58,919 bases of DNA from Acidobacteriota bacterium (GCA_021296475.1 JAGWAJ010000004.1:1-58919); one strand, 5' to 3'; positions 44,418 to 53,486 are shown, counted from the first letter of the stretch. Made by a program: numbers and translations. The notes: generated from the sequence alone by a model not told the origin.

Positions 44418-45578
44418 TCATGGCTCCCTGGCCCGGATCACGACCACCGTCTTGTCGTCCCCGGGGTCGGGGTTGCCGCGTTCGAACCGCTCGGCGGCGT
44501 GGCAGATGTGCCGCGCGAGCTCGGCCGCCGGGCAGTCCGGATGCTCGGCCATCACCGCGCGCACGCCCTCGAGGTCGAAGAACCGCTCGTCCGCGTCCTG
44601 GGCCTCGGTCACGCCGTCGCTGTAGACGACGAGTCGGGCGCCCGCGCGCAGGCGAACCGTCCGTTCCTCCCACGCCGCGTCGGTGAAGAGGCGCAGCGGC
44701 GGCCCGGTCGACTTGAGAGCCGATTCCGTCCCGCCGTCCTGCAGCACAGCCCGCGGATGGCCGGCGTTGACGAACGTGAACTCGCCGGTCGGTACCTCGA
44801 GCACGCCGTAAAAGAGCGTGACGAAGCGGTCCTGGCTGCGGTCGTGCAACAGCGCACGGTTCAGGGTCCGCACGAGCTCGAGCGGCGTGGCGCAACCGGC
44901 CGCCTCGGCCCGCAGGACGCCCTGGGTCTCGGCCATGAGGATGGCGCCCGGAATCCCCTTGCCCGACGCGTCGCCCAGCGCCAAAGCGACGCGGTCGCCG
45001 CCGAGCTCGATGAAGTCGTAGAAGTCTCCCCCGACCTGACCGCTGGCGTGCAGGTGCGCCCCGATGTCGTGGCCGGGAGCGACCGGCATCCGCGACGGCA
45101 GGAACGACTGCTGAACGAAGGCCGCGATCTTGAGCTCGTGCTCCAGGCGGCGGGTCTGCTCGGCCAGGAGCCGGTGGCGCTCGCGGGCGTACCGCATGCT
45201 GCGGGCGAGCAGATCCGGCGTGAGGCGGTCCTTGACCAGGTAGTCCTGGGCGCCGCGCTGCACGGCCCGCACCGCGACGTCCTCGTCATCGAGGGCGCTC
45301 AGCACGACGACCGGCGCCATCCGGTCCAGTTGCTGGATGACGTCGAAGCCGGCCCCGGACCGCGCCACGGCGCTGGACAAGCCGAGCAGCACCACGTCGT
45401 ACCGCCCGCCGTCCAGCTCGGCCAGCGCCGCGCGGGCCTCGGGGACCGACACGACCTCGGCCGACCCGAAGGCCGGCGCGGCGGCCTGCTCGAGGAGGAT
45501 GGACACCCGGGCGGCATGTTCCGCGTCGCTCTCGAGGAGCAGCACCCGCACGTCCGTTGCGGCGGCCTGACTGGACAC
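44418..45578 (-). CDS. PP2C/SpoIIE phosphatase with a degenerate receiver domain
   Basis: 386 aa. The first ~120 residues have a receiver fold (VRVLLLESDAEHAARV ... DYLVKDRLTPDLL) with the switch Lys116. Position 66, where the phospho-acceptor Asp should stand, is Gly (DVVLLGLSS). A helical linker precedes the SpoIIE-type PP2C domain: SGQVGGDFYDFIEL, LGDASGKGIPGAIL, YSDGVTEAQ and DDKTVVVIR, carrying the metal-binding Asp residues. It would dephosphorylate an STAS anti-anti-sigma factor, regulated through its pseudo-receiver by binding rather than phosphorylation. GTG start, 7 bp after the STAS gene stop. Confidence 0.9.
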   Translation of the reverse strand: MSSQAAATDVRVLLLESDAEHAARVSILLEQAAAPAFGSAEVVSVPEARAALAELDGGRYDVVLLGLSSAVARSGAGFDVIQQLDRMAPVVVLSALDDEDVAVRAVQRGAQDYLVKDRLTPDLLARSMRYARERHRLLAEQTRRLEHELKIAAFVQQSFLPSRMPVAPGHDIGAHLHASGQVGGDFYDFIELGGDRVALALGDASGKGIPGAILMAETQGVLRAEAAGCATPLELVRTLNRALLHDRSQDRFVTLFYGVLEVPTGEFTFVNAGHPRAVLQDGGTESALKSTGPPLRLFTDAAWEERTVRLRAGARLVVYSDGVTEAQDADERFFDLEGVRAVMAEHPDCPAAELARHICHAAERFERGNPDPGDDKTVVVIRAREP

Positions 45579-45585
45579 GCTCAGC

Positions 45586-45945
45586 TCAATCCGGGCCCGC
45601 GCCCGAGCGAAGGCTCCGAATGGCCTCCGCCTCCGAACGGAACGTCTCGAACACCAGCTCGAGCTTCGTCGTCACCATCAGGTCCCACACGCGATCGGTG
45701 AGATGCAGGAGCTTGAGCTGCCCGCCGGCGTCCCGCAGGGCACTGTGCTTCGACAGCAACTCGCCGAGGGCGGCGCTGTCGATGAACGACACCTCGCGGA
45801 GATTGAGTATGACGCGCGTGCGGCCTACGGCGATGAGATCTTCGATCCGCTGCGCGAGCGCTTCGCCCGCCTCTCCGGCCAGCTTGCCGCGAACGTCGAG
45901 AATGGTCAGCCGGTCGAGTTCCCGCTGGCCGATCCGAAGCGCCAT
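45586..45945 (-). CDS. STAS-domain anti-anti-sigma factor
   Basis: 119-aa STAS protein of the SpoIIAA/RsbV type. Core strand LTILDVRGKLAG and the phosphorylation loop NLREVSFIDSAALGELL, with the conserved Ser after Asp. A phospho-switch between this serine, the RR-HATPase kinase and the SpoIIE phosphatase would relieve or impose sigma-factor inhibition. No sigma factor is encoded nearby. Start at 45945 is supported by GGGAGGCGGAG upstream. First gene of a two-gene leftward operon with the phosphatase. Confidence 0.9.
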   Translation of the reverse strand: MALRIGQRELDRLTILDVRGKLAGEAGEALAQRIEDLIAVGRTRVILNLREVSFIDSAALGELLSKHSALRDAGGQLKLLHLTDRVWDLMVTTKLELVFETFRSEAEAIRSLRSGAGPD

Positions 45946-46009
45946 CGCTCCGCCTCCCGTCGCATGCTGACCCAAGTCGGGGCGGAAACGCAACACGGGC
46001 GCAGCATCG

Positions 46010-48360
46010 TCACCGCTCCCGGCCGCCGTGGATGATGCGCCAGAGCTTCTCGGGGCGCAGCAGCATGTCGACGTGGCGTACGCCGAATCCGCTCAGGGCA
46101 TCCACCGCGGCCGAGACGACGCAGGGAGTGGACCCTATCGTGCCGGCCTCGCCGATTCCCTTGGCTCCCAGCGGGTTCAGCGGCGTCGGCGTCACCGTAT
46201 TGTCCAGCTCGAAGCGTGGAAGGTCGCTTGCGCGGGGCAGGGCATAGTCCATCAGCGACCCGGTCAGCGGCTGACCGTCGCTGTCGTAGGCCACTTCCTC
46301 GACCAGCGCCTGACCGATCCCCTGCGCCAGGCCTCCGTGAACCTGGCCCTCCACGATAAGCGGGTTGATCAGGCGACCTGCGTCGTCGACGGCCACCATC
46401 CGCAGGAGCCGCGGCTCGCCGGTGTCGCGATCCACCTCGATCATCGCGATGTTGCAACCGAACGGGTAGGTGTTGCCGGTCGGCTCGAAGAACGCCTCCT
46501 CGCTCAGGCCCGGCTCGAGCCCCTCGGGCAGCCGGATCGGCCGGTAGGCGTACGCGGCGACCTCGGCGAACGTCCTCGCGGCCGACGGGGCGCCCCGGAC
46601 GCCGATGCGCCCGTTCTCGAACACCACGTCGGCCTCGTGCGCCTCGAGCAGCAGCGCGGCGAACTTCGCCATCTTGCCCTTGACCCTGCCGCCGGCGAGC
46701 AACATGGCGGTCCCGCCCACGGCCTGCGAGCGGCTGCCGCCCGTGCCGAGGCTGCCCTGCTTCACGACCGCGGTGTCGCCGTGGTGGATCCGCACGTGTT
46801 CGAGCGGCACCCCGAACTGGTCGGCCAGGAGTTGGGCAAAGGTGGTCTCGTTGCCCTGTCCGTGCGGCGACGCGCCGGTCGTGGCGCTGATCCGCCCGTC
46901 GCGCTCCACGGTGACCTCATCGGCAGCGACGCCGAGGGGCCCACGCCGCAGACCTCGACGTACATCGACAGACCCAGCCCAATCAGGCGGCCCTCGGCGC
47001 GCGCGGCGTCCCGCTCGGCCTTGAGCTGATCCCAGCCGGCCTTCTCCAGCGCGCGGTCGAGGGCCTTGCGGTAGTCGCCCGAGTCGTACACCGCCCCGGT
47101 CTCGGTGGTGTAGGGAAACTGCTCCGGCCGGATGAAGTTCTTCCGGCGCAGCTCGGCCGGATCCATCTCCAGCTCGCGGGACAGCATGTCCATGGCCCGC
47201 TCCAGGAAGTAGATCCCTTCCGGCCGTCCCGCGCCGCGATAGGCATCCGTCGGGGTCTTGTTGGTGAACACCTCGGTGAGCGTCGCGCGGATGGCCGGGA
47301 TGGCGTAGTTGCCGCTCGCCATCATCATGGTGGAGGTCGGAATGGCAGCGGTGAACAGGTGGTTGTAGGCCCCGACGTCGGCAATGATGCGGAGCTTGAC
47401 GCCGAGCACGGTCCCGTCCCGCCTGGCCGCCAGGTCGACATAGCCGATGAGGTCGCGGCCGTGGGTCGTGGCGAGAAACGCCTCCGAGCGCTCCTCCACC
47501 CACTTGACCGGCACACCCAGCCGCCGGGAGACCGCGGCCGTCACGAACTCCTCCGCGGAACCCCCCGCCTTGCAGCCGAAGCCGCCGCCGACTTCGGGCG
47601 CGATTACCCGCACCTGGTCCTCGCCCATGTCGCTCATGGCGGCGATGAACGTGCGGAGCAGGTGCGGGGACTGGGTGGACGACCAGACGGTGAGCGTGTC
47701 CTTGCCCGGCTCATGGTGGGCCACGACGCCGCGCGGCTCGAGCGGCGTCGGGGCTAGCCGCTGATTGACCATGCGCTGGGAGATCACCACCTCGGCATCT
47801 GCGAAGGCCCGCTCGATGGCCGTGTCGTCGACCTGTCCGTTCGCCCCGACGCCGGTCCCCATCGGCAGCGACGCGAGCATCAGGTTGTTCGGAAACTCGG
47901 CGTGCAGCAGACCCGGTTCACCGGTCATCGCCTGTTCGGGATCGACCACGGCCGGCAGCGGCTCGTAATCGACGGTGATGGCGTCGGCCGCGTCCCGCGC
48001 GATGTAGCGGTCGCGAGCCACCACGACCGCTACCGGCTCGCCGACGAAGCGGACGACGCCGCTCGCGACCGCGCGGCGCTCCGGAGCGGGGAACGGCAGC
48101 AGGGTCGGCAGCGGGCCGACCATCTCCGCCATCTGCGGGCCGGTGAACACGGCCTCGACGCCGTCGAGCGCTTCCGCGGCGCGCGCATCGATGGACAGGA
48201 TGCGCCCGTGCGCGACGTCGCTGCGCTTGAACGCGAGGTGCAGCATGCCCGCCACCTTGACGTCGTCGACGTAGGTCCCGCGCCCCTGGATCAGGCGCGG
48301 GTCCTCGCGCCGCTTGACGCGCTGGCCGACGAGCTTCGGCAGGACGGGCGACAGGCTCAT
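46010..48360 (-). pseudogene. CoxL-like molybdenum hydroxylase large subunit, frameshifted
   Basis: Together the two frames make a xanthine dehydrogenase/CO dehydrogenase large-subunit protein of ~780 aa. Frame A (48360 to ~46920) has RREDPRLIQGRGTYVDD, the form II active-site loop AYRGAGRPEG and ends near SMYVEVCGVGPSASLP. Frame B (~46920 to 46010) continues with EVTVERDGRISATTGASPHGQG, LNPLGAKGIGEAGTIGS with the catalytic Glu, and the C-terminus. The break is close to 46920, where homologues usually have some six more residues, so a deletion with frameshift is likely. AYRGAGR instead of AYXCSFR marks it as form II, not a true CO dehydrogenase. The small and medium subunits are absent nearby. 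Confidence 0.85.
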
Positions 48361-48401
48361 GGAATCCGACCTGGAACGACTCGGCGCCCCGTCGCGGCAC
48401 C

Positions 48402-51400
48402 TCAGGTCGTTGCGGCCCGGCTGCGCTGCAACGCCCGGTCGCAGGCACGCTGGAACCGGGCTCCGAACTCACGGGCGGCGTCGCCCGGAATCTGGCCGAG
48501 ACGGCGCCGCTCGACCTGCAGCCGCTTGATCTCCTCGACGGCGGCTCTCCGCCGCGCGCCTTCGTCCACCCGGACGCCCATGGTGTTGTTGGCGAGCTGC
48601 TCGCGCCAGCGGCGGGCGAGCAGTTCCGCCGGCGACGCCTTGGCGGCGGTCTCCGGTGCATCCGAGACCAGCGCCTCGGCACGCTGGCACAGCCGCTCCA
48701 GTTGCTTCAACTGCCGCGCCGGATCGAGATCCGTGTCGCGGAACGCCTCCGGGCGCGCTTCGACCAGCCGCGCCACGGCGCGACCGAAACGGACCGACAG
48801 CCGGCGCCGGTCGTCCGCCGGAACCTCCGGCGCCTGGCGCCAGCGGGCCTGAATCTCGCGAACCGTTTCGAGCAGGGCCGCCGGCTCCAGGGGCGCCCGG
48901 GCCGGTTCCGGCTCCAGAGGCGGCCGGGCCGGTTGCGATGCCGTGGCTGGCTCCGTGGCCGAGGCCGGCTCCGTTGCCGAAGCCGGTTGCGATGCAGTGG
49001 CTGGCTCCGTGGCCGAGGCCGGCTCCGTTGCCGCGGCCGGCGCCGATGGTTCCGCCGTAGCGCCCCGCTCGACGTCCGGTACCGGTTCCCCGGACTCCGG
49101 CGCGGCGGCTGCTGGCGCTTCCACCGAAGGATCCGAAGCCGGCTCCCCGGACGTCGCCGGCGCGGCATCCGTGTCCGCTGCGGACTGCTCCACGTCGGCC
49201 GTCGTCTCCACCTCAGCCGGGGCGGCCTCCGGCTCCCCGATCGCAGGCGCCGCTGCCGCGGCGGGTTCGGAGGCATCGGTCTCCCCGCCCGCCGTGTCCG
49301 CTCCGGGCTCCGGAGCAACGGTTGGTGGCACCGCGGAATCGGCCACCCCACCCACCGCGTCCACACCCGTCTCCCCGGCAGCGGCGGGTGGCGCCGCGGC
49401 GGGCACGGCGGAATCGGTCACCCCACCCACCGCATCCACACCCGTCTCCCCGGCAGCGGCGGGTGGCGCCGCGGCGGACGGCGCCCCGGACGGTAGGAGA
49501 GCCTCCAACTCGGCGCACAGTGCCTCCCGGGCCGCGATCCGCGCCCCTGCCGCGGCGCGCTCGCCTTCGCGGGAACGGTCGATTACCGCCTCGCACGCCT
49601 CCCGGAACCGTTGCCAGAGCACGTCTGACTTCGACCGGCGGACGGCACCGATCGTGCGCCATTCGCGCTGCGTCCGCTTGACTTCCTCGATCGCCGCCAC
49701 CACGTCGGTCGCATCCGCCAGCGCCTCGACGCGCGCGCAGAGCGCTTCTTTCTGCTCCAGGTTCTTCGCCCAGACCTTCTTGCGCTCGGCCAGGTCGGCC
49801 TTGCGGCGCGTGAAGAACAGGCTGCACGCGCCGTGGAAGCGCTTCCACAGCGCGCGCTGCTCCCGCCGCGGCACCGGTCCGAGGGCCTTCCATTCCGCCT
49901 GCAGCGTCGTCAGGCGCTGGGCCGTCTTGATCCAGTCGGTCGACTCGCTGAGGCGCTCGGCCTCGTCGGCCAGCGCCCCGAGAGCGTCCAGGTTGCGCGA
50001 GCGGGCCGTGCGTTGCGTCTCGAAGTAGGCCTCGCAGCGCGGATAGACCACGTCGTGCGCCGCCTTGAAGCGCCGCCACAGTTCCTCTCCGCGGTCCTTG
50101 GGGACGTCCGCGGCCTGACGCCAGCGGTCTATCAGGTCGCGAAACTTGCGGGCGAGCTCCGCTTCGTCCGTCTCGACCGCCCCTTCGCTGCCGTCCGGCG
50201 GGGCCGCAACGGTCGCACCCAGCGCCTCCATCTCCCGGCAGAGCTCCTCCTGGACGCCGAGATTGGCCCACCGTTGCCAGTCCGCGAAGTCCCGGAGCTC
50301 CCGCACGCGTCCGAGAAGAGCTGTCTGCGCGTTGCGCAACCGCCGGCCGAGCGCTGCGCGGTCGGCGTCCGCGAGCAGCGGACGTGCCTCTTCCAAGGCC
50401 TGGCGGGTCCGCCGCAGATGGCGCTCCGCGTCCGCCAGCACGAGCTTCTCGTTCGCAGCTTCGGCTTCCACCCGCGCCGCCAGCCGATCGAGGCGCGCGA
50501 GCCGATCCCGGAGGCGACGGTCGTCCTCGGCGTGCGCCCGGGTCTCCACCGCGCGCTTCGTCTCCTCCGCCGCCGCGCGCCGCCCCGTCACGGCGGCGAC
50601 GCCCTCCGCGACCTCCGCATCGCCGGCTGCGCCACCGCTCGCGAGCCGTGCGACCTCGGCGCGCCAGCGCTCGTCGAGTGCCGGCCAGCGGGCCCGGATT
50701 GCTGCCGCGTCGCCGCCCGACGCCAGCGTCTCGAGCTCGGCCGTCAGCCCCTCCAGGTGCTGCAGGTGCTCGCGCCGGGACGCCCACTCCCGGTGGCGCC
50801 GCTCGCACGCCGTCGCGGCCGCCGCGAACCGCCGGGCCAGGGCCTCGACCTCGGCGGCCAGCCCGTCGTCCCCGTCGCCGGCGGCGGGAGGCGCCAACGC
50901 ACTCCATTCCTCGCGCGCCGCCTGCAGCTGATCGAGCGCGAGCGGGCCGCCGCTGCGCTCCACCCGCTCGCACAGCGCCGCGTACGGGGCGAGGGCCGCA
51001 ACGCGGCGGGCTTCCGCCTCGCGCGCGTGGCTCGTCGCTCGGTCGAGCTCGAGCAACCGATCCTCCGCTGCGCGGCGCGCCGACGCGAAGCGGGCCGCCA
51101 CCGCCGCGTCCCCCGGCGCCTCGAGCGTCGCCCACCGCTGGACGAGGGCCTCGATCTCCCGCCGGCCGGCGTCGAGGTCCGTGATTCCGACCAGCGCCTC
51201 GGCCGCCTCGCACAGCGACACCGCGTTGGACGGATCGGTCGGCGCCGCCTCCGGAGCGTCTCCCTCCCGCCCGGCCAGCTCCGAGCGGGCTCGGCGGGCC
51301 ACTGCCTTGTGGCTCGCCCGCCGGGCGATGTCGGTCAGCGTTGCCGCCGGCAGCCCCGCAGGCTCCGCCGAGAGCCGGTCGAAGGCTGCGAAAGCGATCG

Positions 51401-51917
51401 TCTTGCTCTCCGCCTTGAGCACTACGGTCAGCAACTCGCCCCGATCGGCAAGGCGCTCCAGCGCCTGCCGGGCCACCTCGGGATGCTTCGCCCGGCGCGC
51501 GACACCGCCGAGCACCTTCGCGTCCCTCAGGCGGGCCACCGCGCGCTCGCTCACCGCCTCGCTCACCGCCAGGCGGGCCACGGCCGCCACGTCCCGATCC
51601 TCCGGCAGAACGGCCAGAACCGCGTCCGCCCCGGAAGCGTCGGCGGCGCCGATGAGCAGGTCGCGCGCCGTCGCCACCGCGGCGGCCCGGACTTCCGGGT
51701 CGCCCTCGCCGCCGCTGCCGAGCAGCTCGGCGATCGACGCCGCGTCCGTCAACCGCTCGATCGCGGCTCGCCGCACCCCCGGGGCGTCGTCGTGGCGAGC
51801 GATCTCGAGCAGCAGATCCTGCTCCGCGTTCGTCAGCGCACGCACGGCGCTGGCACGTACCGCGGGATCGTCACTCCGCCATTCCGGCTGCGAGCGGAAT
51901 CTGTCGAGCAGCTTCAT
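48402..51917 (-). CDS. Large DUF349-domain protein with HEAT-like N-terminus and repetitive linker
   Basis: 1171 aa. Residues ~15-220 form HEAT-like helical pairs (AVRALTNAEQDLL, PEVRAAAVATARDLL). The middle contains several DUF349 helical repeats, with RDLIDRWRQAADVPKDRGEELWRRFKAAHD and WKALGPVPRREQRALWKRFHGACS and WRTIGAVRRSKSDVLWQRF. A ~200-residue Ala/Pro/Glu/Thr-rich stretch with two tandem repeats follows, then a final DUF349-like helical region. DUF349 proteins are poorly understood; some bind ribosomes or RNA. The start at 51917 (MKLLDRF) lies in a 32-bp duplication that also creates an upstream ORF. Confidence 0.85.
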   Translation of the reverse strand: MKLLDRFRSQPEWRSDDPAVRASAVRALTNAEQDLLLEIARHDDAPGVRRAAIERLTDAASIAELLGSGGEGDPEVRAAAVATARDLLIGAADASGADAVLAVLPEDRDVAAVARLAVSEAVSERAVARLRDAKVLGGVARRAKHPEVARQALERLADRGELLTVVLKAESKTIAFAAFDRLSAEPAGLPAATLTDIARRASHKAVARRARSELAGREGDAPEAAPTDPSNAVSLCEAAEALVGITDLDAGRREIEALVQRWATLEAPGDAAVAARFASARRAAEDRLLELDRATSHAREAEARRVAALAPYAALCERVERSGGPLALDQLQAAREEWSALAPPAAGDGDDGLAAEVEALARRFAAAATACERRHREWASRREHLQHLEGLTAELETLASGGDAAAIRARWPALDERWRAEVARLASGGAAGDAEVAEGVAAVTGRRAAAEETKRAVETRAHAEDDRRLRDRLARLDRLAARVEAEAANEKLVLADAERHLRRTRQALEEARPLLADADRAALGRRLRNAQTALLGRVRELRDFADWQRWANLGVQEELCREMEALGATVAAPPDGSEGAVETDEAELARKFRDLIDRWRQAADVPKDRGEELWRRFKAAHDVVYPRCEAYFETQRTARSRNLDALGALADEAERLSESTDWIKTAQRLTTLQAEWKALGPVPRREQRALWKRFHGACSLFFTRRKADLAERKKVWAKNLEQKEALCARVEALADATDVVAAIEEVKRTQREWRTIGAVRRSKSDVLWQRFREACEAVIDRSREGERAAAGARIAAREALCAELEALLPSGAPSAAAPPAAAGETGVDAVGGVTDSAVPAAAPPAAAGETGVDAVGGVADSAVPPTVAPEPGADTAGGETDASEPAAAAAPAIGEPEAAPAEVETTADVEQSAADTDAAPATSGEPASDPSVEAPAAAAPESGEPVPDVERGATAEPSAPAAATEPASATEPATASQPASATEPASATEPATASQPARPPLEPEPARAPLEPAALLETVREIQARWRQAPEVPADDRRRLSVRFGRAVARLVEARPEAFRDTDLDPARQLKQLERLCQRAEALVSDAPETAAKASPAELLARRWREQLANNTMGVRVDEGARRRAAVEEIKRLQVERRRLGQIPGDAAREFGARFQRACDRALQRSRAATT
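48931..49038. repeat. Two 54-bp tandem repeats inside the DUF349 gene
   Basis: Units at 48931-48984 and 48985-49038 starting GGTTGCGATGC encode TEPASATEPATASQP-like segments of the linker. Confidence 0.75.
49336..49485. repeat. Two 75-bp tandem repeats inside the DUF349 gene
   Basis: Units at 49336-49410 and 49411-49485 are nearly identical over their first 66 bp and encode PPAAAGETGVDAVGGV twice, a 25-residue period in the disordered linker. Confidence 0.8.
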
Positions 51918-51959
51918 TGTGGAACCGGGAATCTGTCGAGCAGCTTCATCGTGGAACCG
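51896..51959. repeat. 32-bp tandem duplication spanning the DUF349 start codon
   Basis: 51896-51927 and 51928-51959 are identical except for one base (T at 51918 versus C at 51950). Each copy carries ATGAAGCTGCTCGACAGATT on the minus strand. Confidence 0.9.
51914..51949 (-). CDS. 11-codon upstream ORF overlapping the DUF349 start
   Basis: The duplicated start codon at 51949 opens MKLLDRFPVPQ and then TGA. That stop overlaps the ATG of the DUF349 gene at 51917 as ATGA. Because 32 is not a multiple of three, the copy is out of frame with the main gene. It could couple translation or act as a leader peptide; neither copy has a strong Shine-Dalgarno. Expression is not demonstrated. Confidence 0.45.
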   Translation of the reverse strand: MKLLDRFPVPQ

Positions 51960-52144
51960 CCCGTCCTCTCTGGACAGGGCGTTTCGTATTATGCATACTC
52001 GGGACCGGATTGCGAGAGCCGACGGGGTCTGCGGATCGCTTTGTCACAGGCGGTCCGGTACCACGGGGACTCGTCTCCCAGACCGACCAGGAATTCCAGA
52101 TCTTGGATCCTCGATTCTGCATATTGGACGCCAGGTGGATCGTC

Positions 52145-52162
52145 GCGGCCGCTCCCGGCCGC
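52145..52162 (+). promoter_or_regulatory. 5'-UTR hairpin ahead of the first cyclophilin gene
   Basis: GCGGCCG (52145-52151), loop CTCC, CGGCCGC (52156-52162), directly followed by AGGGGG and the ATG at 52177. A 7-bp all-GC stem next to the ribosome-binding site could restrain initiation. The rest of the 51960-52176 gap is relatively AT-rich, with CATAAT (51993-51988) as a possible -10 for the leftward DUF349 gene. Confidence 0.4.
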
Positions 52163-52176
52163 AGGGGGCCCGAGCC

Positions 52177-52767
52177 ATGGCGCTGCGCAAGCTCGTACTC
52201 GCGGGAGTCGTCGCCGCGATGACCCTCGGACCGGCCGGCCCGGTCGGCGCCCAGGACAATCCGGTCGTGGTGATGGAGACCAGCCTCGGCGGCATGACGA
52301 TCGAGCTCTATCGCGACCAGGCGCCGATCACGGTCGACAACTTCCTGCGGTACGTCGAGGACGGCTTCTTCGAGGGCACCGTCTTTCACCGGGTGATCCC
52401 GAACTTCATGATACAGGGGGGCGGCCTCACGCCGACCCTGGTCGAGAAGGCGACGGACGAGCCGATCCGGAACGAAGCGACCAACGGCCTGACCAACGAC
52501 CGGGGCACGATCGCGATGGCGCGCACTCCGGTCGTCGACAGCGCGACCGCCCAGTTCTTCATCAACCTCGTCGACAACCCGACCCTCAATCACCGCGGCA
52601 CCGACCCGCGCAGCTTCGGGTACGCCGTCTTCGGGCGCGTCACCGAAGGCCTCGACGTGCTCGACGGCATAGGCGCCGTCCGCACCACGCGTCAGGGCCC
52701 GCACCAGGACGTGCCGGTCGAGCCGGTCGTCATCAGCTCGGTGACCCTCCAGGGAGGGATCCCGTGA
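52177..52767 (+). CDS. Secreted cyclophilin-type peptidyl-prolyl isomerase
   Basis: 196-aa exported PPIase. Signal peptide MALRKLVLAGVVAAMTLGPAGPVGAQ, then the cyclophilin core METSLGGMTIELY, VFHRVIPNFMIQGGGLT (Arg, Phe and Gln of the active site present), RGTIAMAR, SATAQFFINLVDN and FGYAVFGRVTEG. It would speed proline isomerisation of folding proteins in the periplasm. AGGGGG upstream of ATG 52177. It is followed by a second cyclophilin gene with a GTGA overlap. Confidence 0.93.
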   Translation: MALRKLVLAGVVAAMTLGPAGPVGAQDNPVVVMETSLGGMTIELYRDQAPITVDNFLRYVEDGFFEGTVFHRVIPNFMIQGGGLTPTLVEKATDEPIRNEATNGLTNDRGTIAMARTPVVDSATAQFFINLVDNPTLNHRGTDPRSFGYAVFGRVTEGLDVLDGIGAVRTTRQGPHQDVPVEPVVISSVTLQGGIP

Positions 52768-53369
52768 AGGCACTGCGACACGCACCGGCTCTCCTCGCCG
52801 CGGTGGCACTTCTCCTCGCCGGCGCCCCGCTCCCGGCCGGCGCGCAGCAACCGCCGCCGAACCAGCAGGTCGTCATCGAGACCTCGATGGGCGACATCAC
52901 CGTCGAGCTGTTCCGCCCCGAGGCACCGGTCTCGGTCGTCAACTTCCTCACCTACGTGCTGGCCGGCTACTACGACGGCACCATCATCCATCGCGTCCTT
53001 CGCAACCAGATCATCCAGGGGGGCGGGCTGAACCAGGATCATACGCCCCGCATGGAGGGCCTGCGGGGCGGCATTCTCAACGAGGCGACCAACCGCCTGC
53101 GCAACGACCGCGGCACGATCGCGATGGCCCGGGTCGCCAGCCCCAACTCCGCGCGCGCGCAGTTCTTCATCAACGTGCGCAACAACCCGTCGTTCAACCA
53201 CCGCGACCGGTCCCGCAACGGCTTCGGGTATGCCGTCTTCGGCCGGGTCGTCGAAGGGATGGACGTCGTCGACGAGATCGCTGGCGTTCGCGTCACCCGC
53301 GTGAACGGGATGCGCAACGTGCCTCGCGAGAACGTCGTCATCCGCACGATCCGCCGCCTCGAGCCGTAG
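52764..53369 (+). CDS. Second secreted cyclophilin, altered active site
   Basis: 201-aa exported cyclophilin with signal peptide ending PAGAQQ. The core is METS-like IETSMGDITVELF, IIHRVLRNQIIQGGGLN, RGTIAMARVASPNSARAQFFINVRNNPSFNH and GYAVFGRVVEGMDV. In the first active-site block the Phe of FHR and the next Phe are replaced (IHRVLRNQI), while Arg and Gln remain, so activity or substrate range may differ from its neighbour. GTG start overlaps the previous stop (GTGA) with AGGGAGG upstream. Tandem arrangement suggests duplication and divergence. Confidence 0.9.
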   Translation: MKALRHAPALLAAVALLLAGAPLPAGAQQPPPNQQVVIETSMGDITVELFRPEAPVSVVNFLTYVLAGYYDGTIIHRVLRNQIIQGGGLNQDHTPRMEGLRGGILNEATNRLRNDRGTIAMARVASPNSARAQFFINVRNNPSFNHRDRSRNGFGYAVFGRVVEGMDVVDEIAGVRVTRVNGMRNVPRENVVIRTIRRLEP

Positions 53370-53473
53370 ACGGCGTGAGCGAGCCGTGGCCTCTCCCCGG
53401 CGGCGCGTGGCGCGCGCAGCCGTCCGCCGAGCTCCGCCCCCACCGGGTCGATGGCAGCCCCGCCCGCGCGGGC

Positions 53474-53479
53474 GACAAT
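53474..53479 (+). promoter_or_regulatory. -10 element GACAAT for the ACP-FAAL-acyltransferase gene
   Basis: GACAAT begins 13 nt before the ATG at 53487 with no clear Shine-Dalgarno, consistent with a leaderless transcript. Confidence 0.4.
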
Positions 53480-53486
53480 AGGCGGG

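Noticed and set aside
46010-48360. True aerobic CO dehydrogenase
   Set aside because: The active-site loop is AYRGAGR (form II), the coxM and coxS genes are absent nearby and the gene is frameshifted, so CO oxidation is not supported.
52081-52130. Sigma70 promoter for the first cyclophilin gene
   Set aside because: CATATT is present but no -35 at acceptable spacing; left unannotated.
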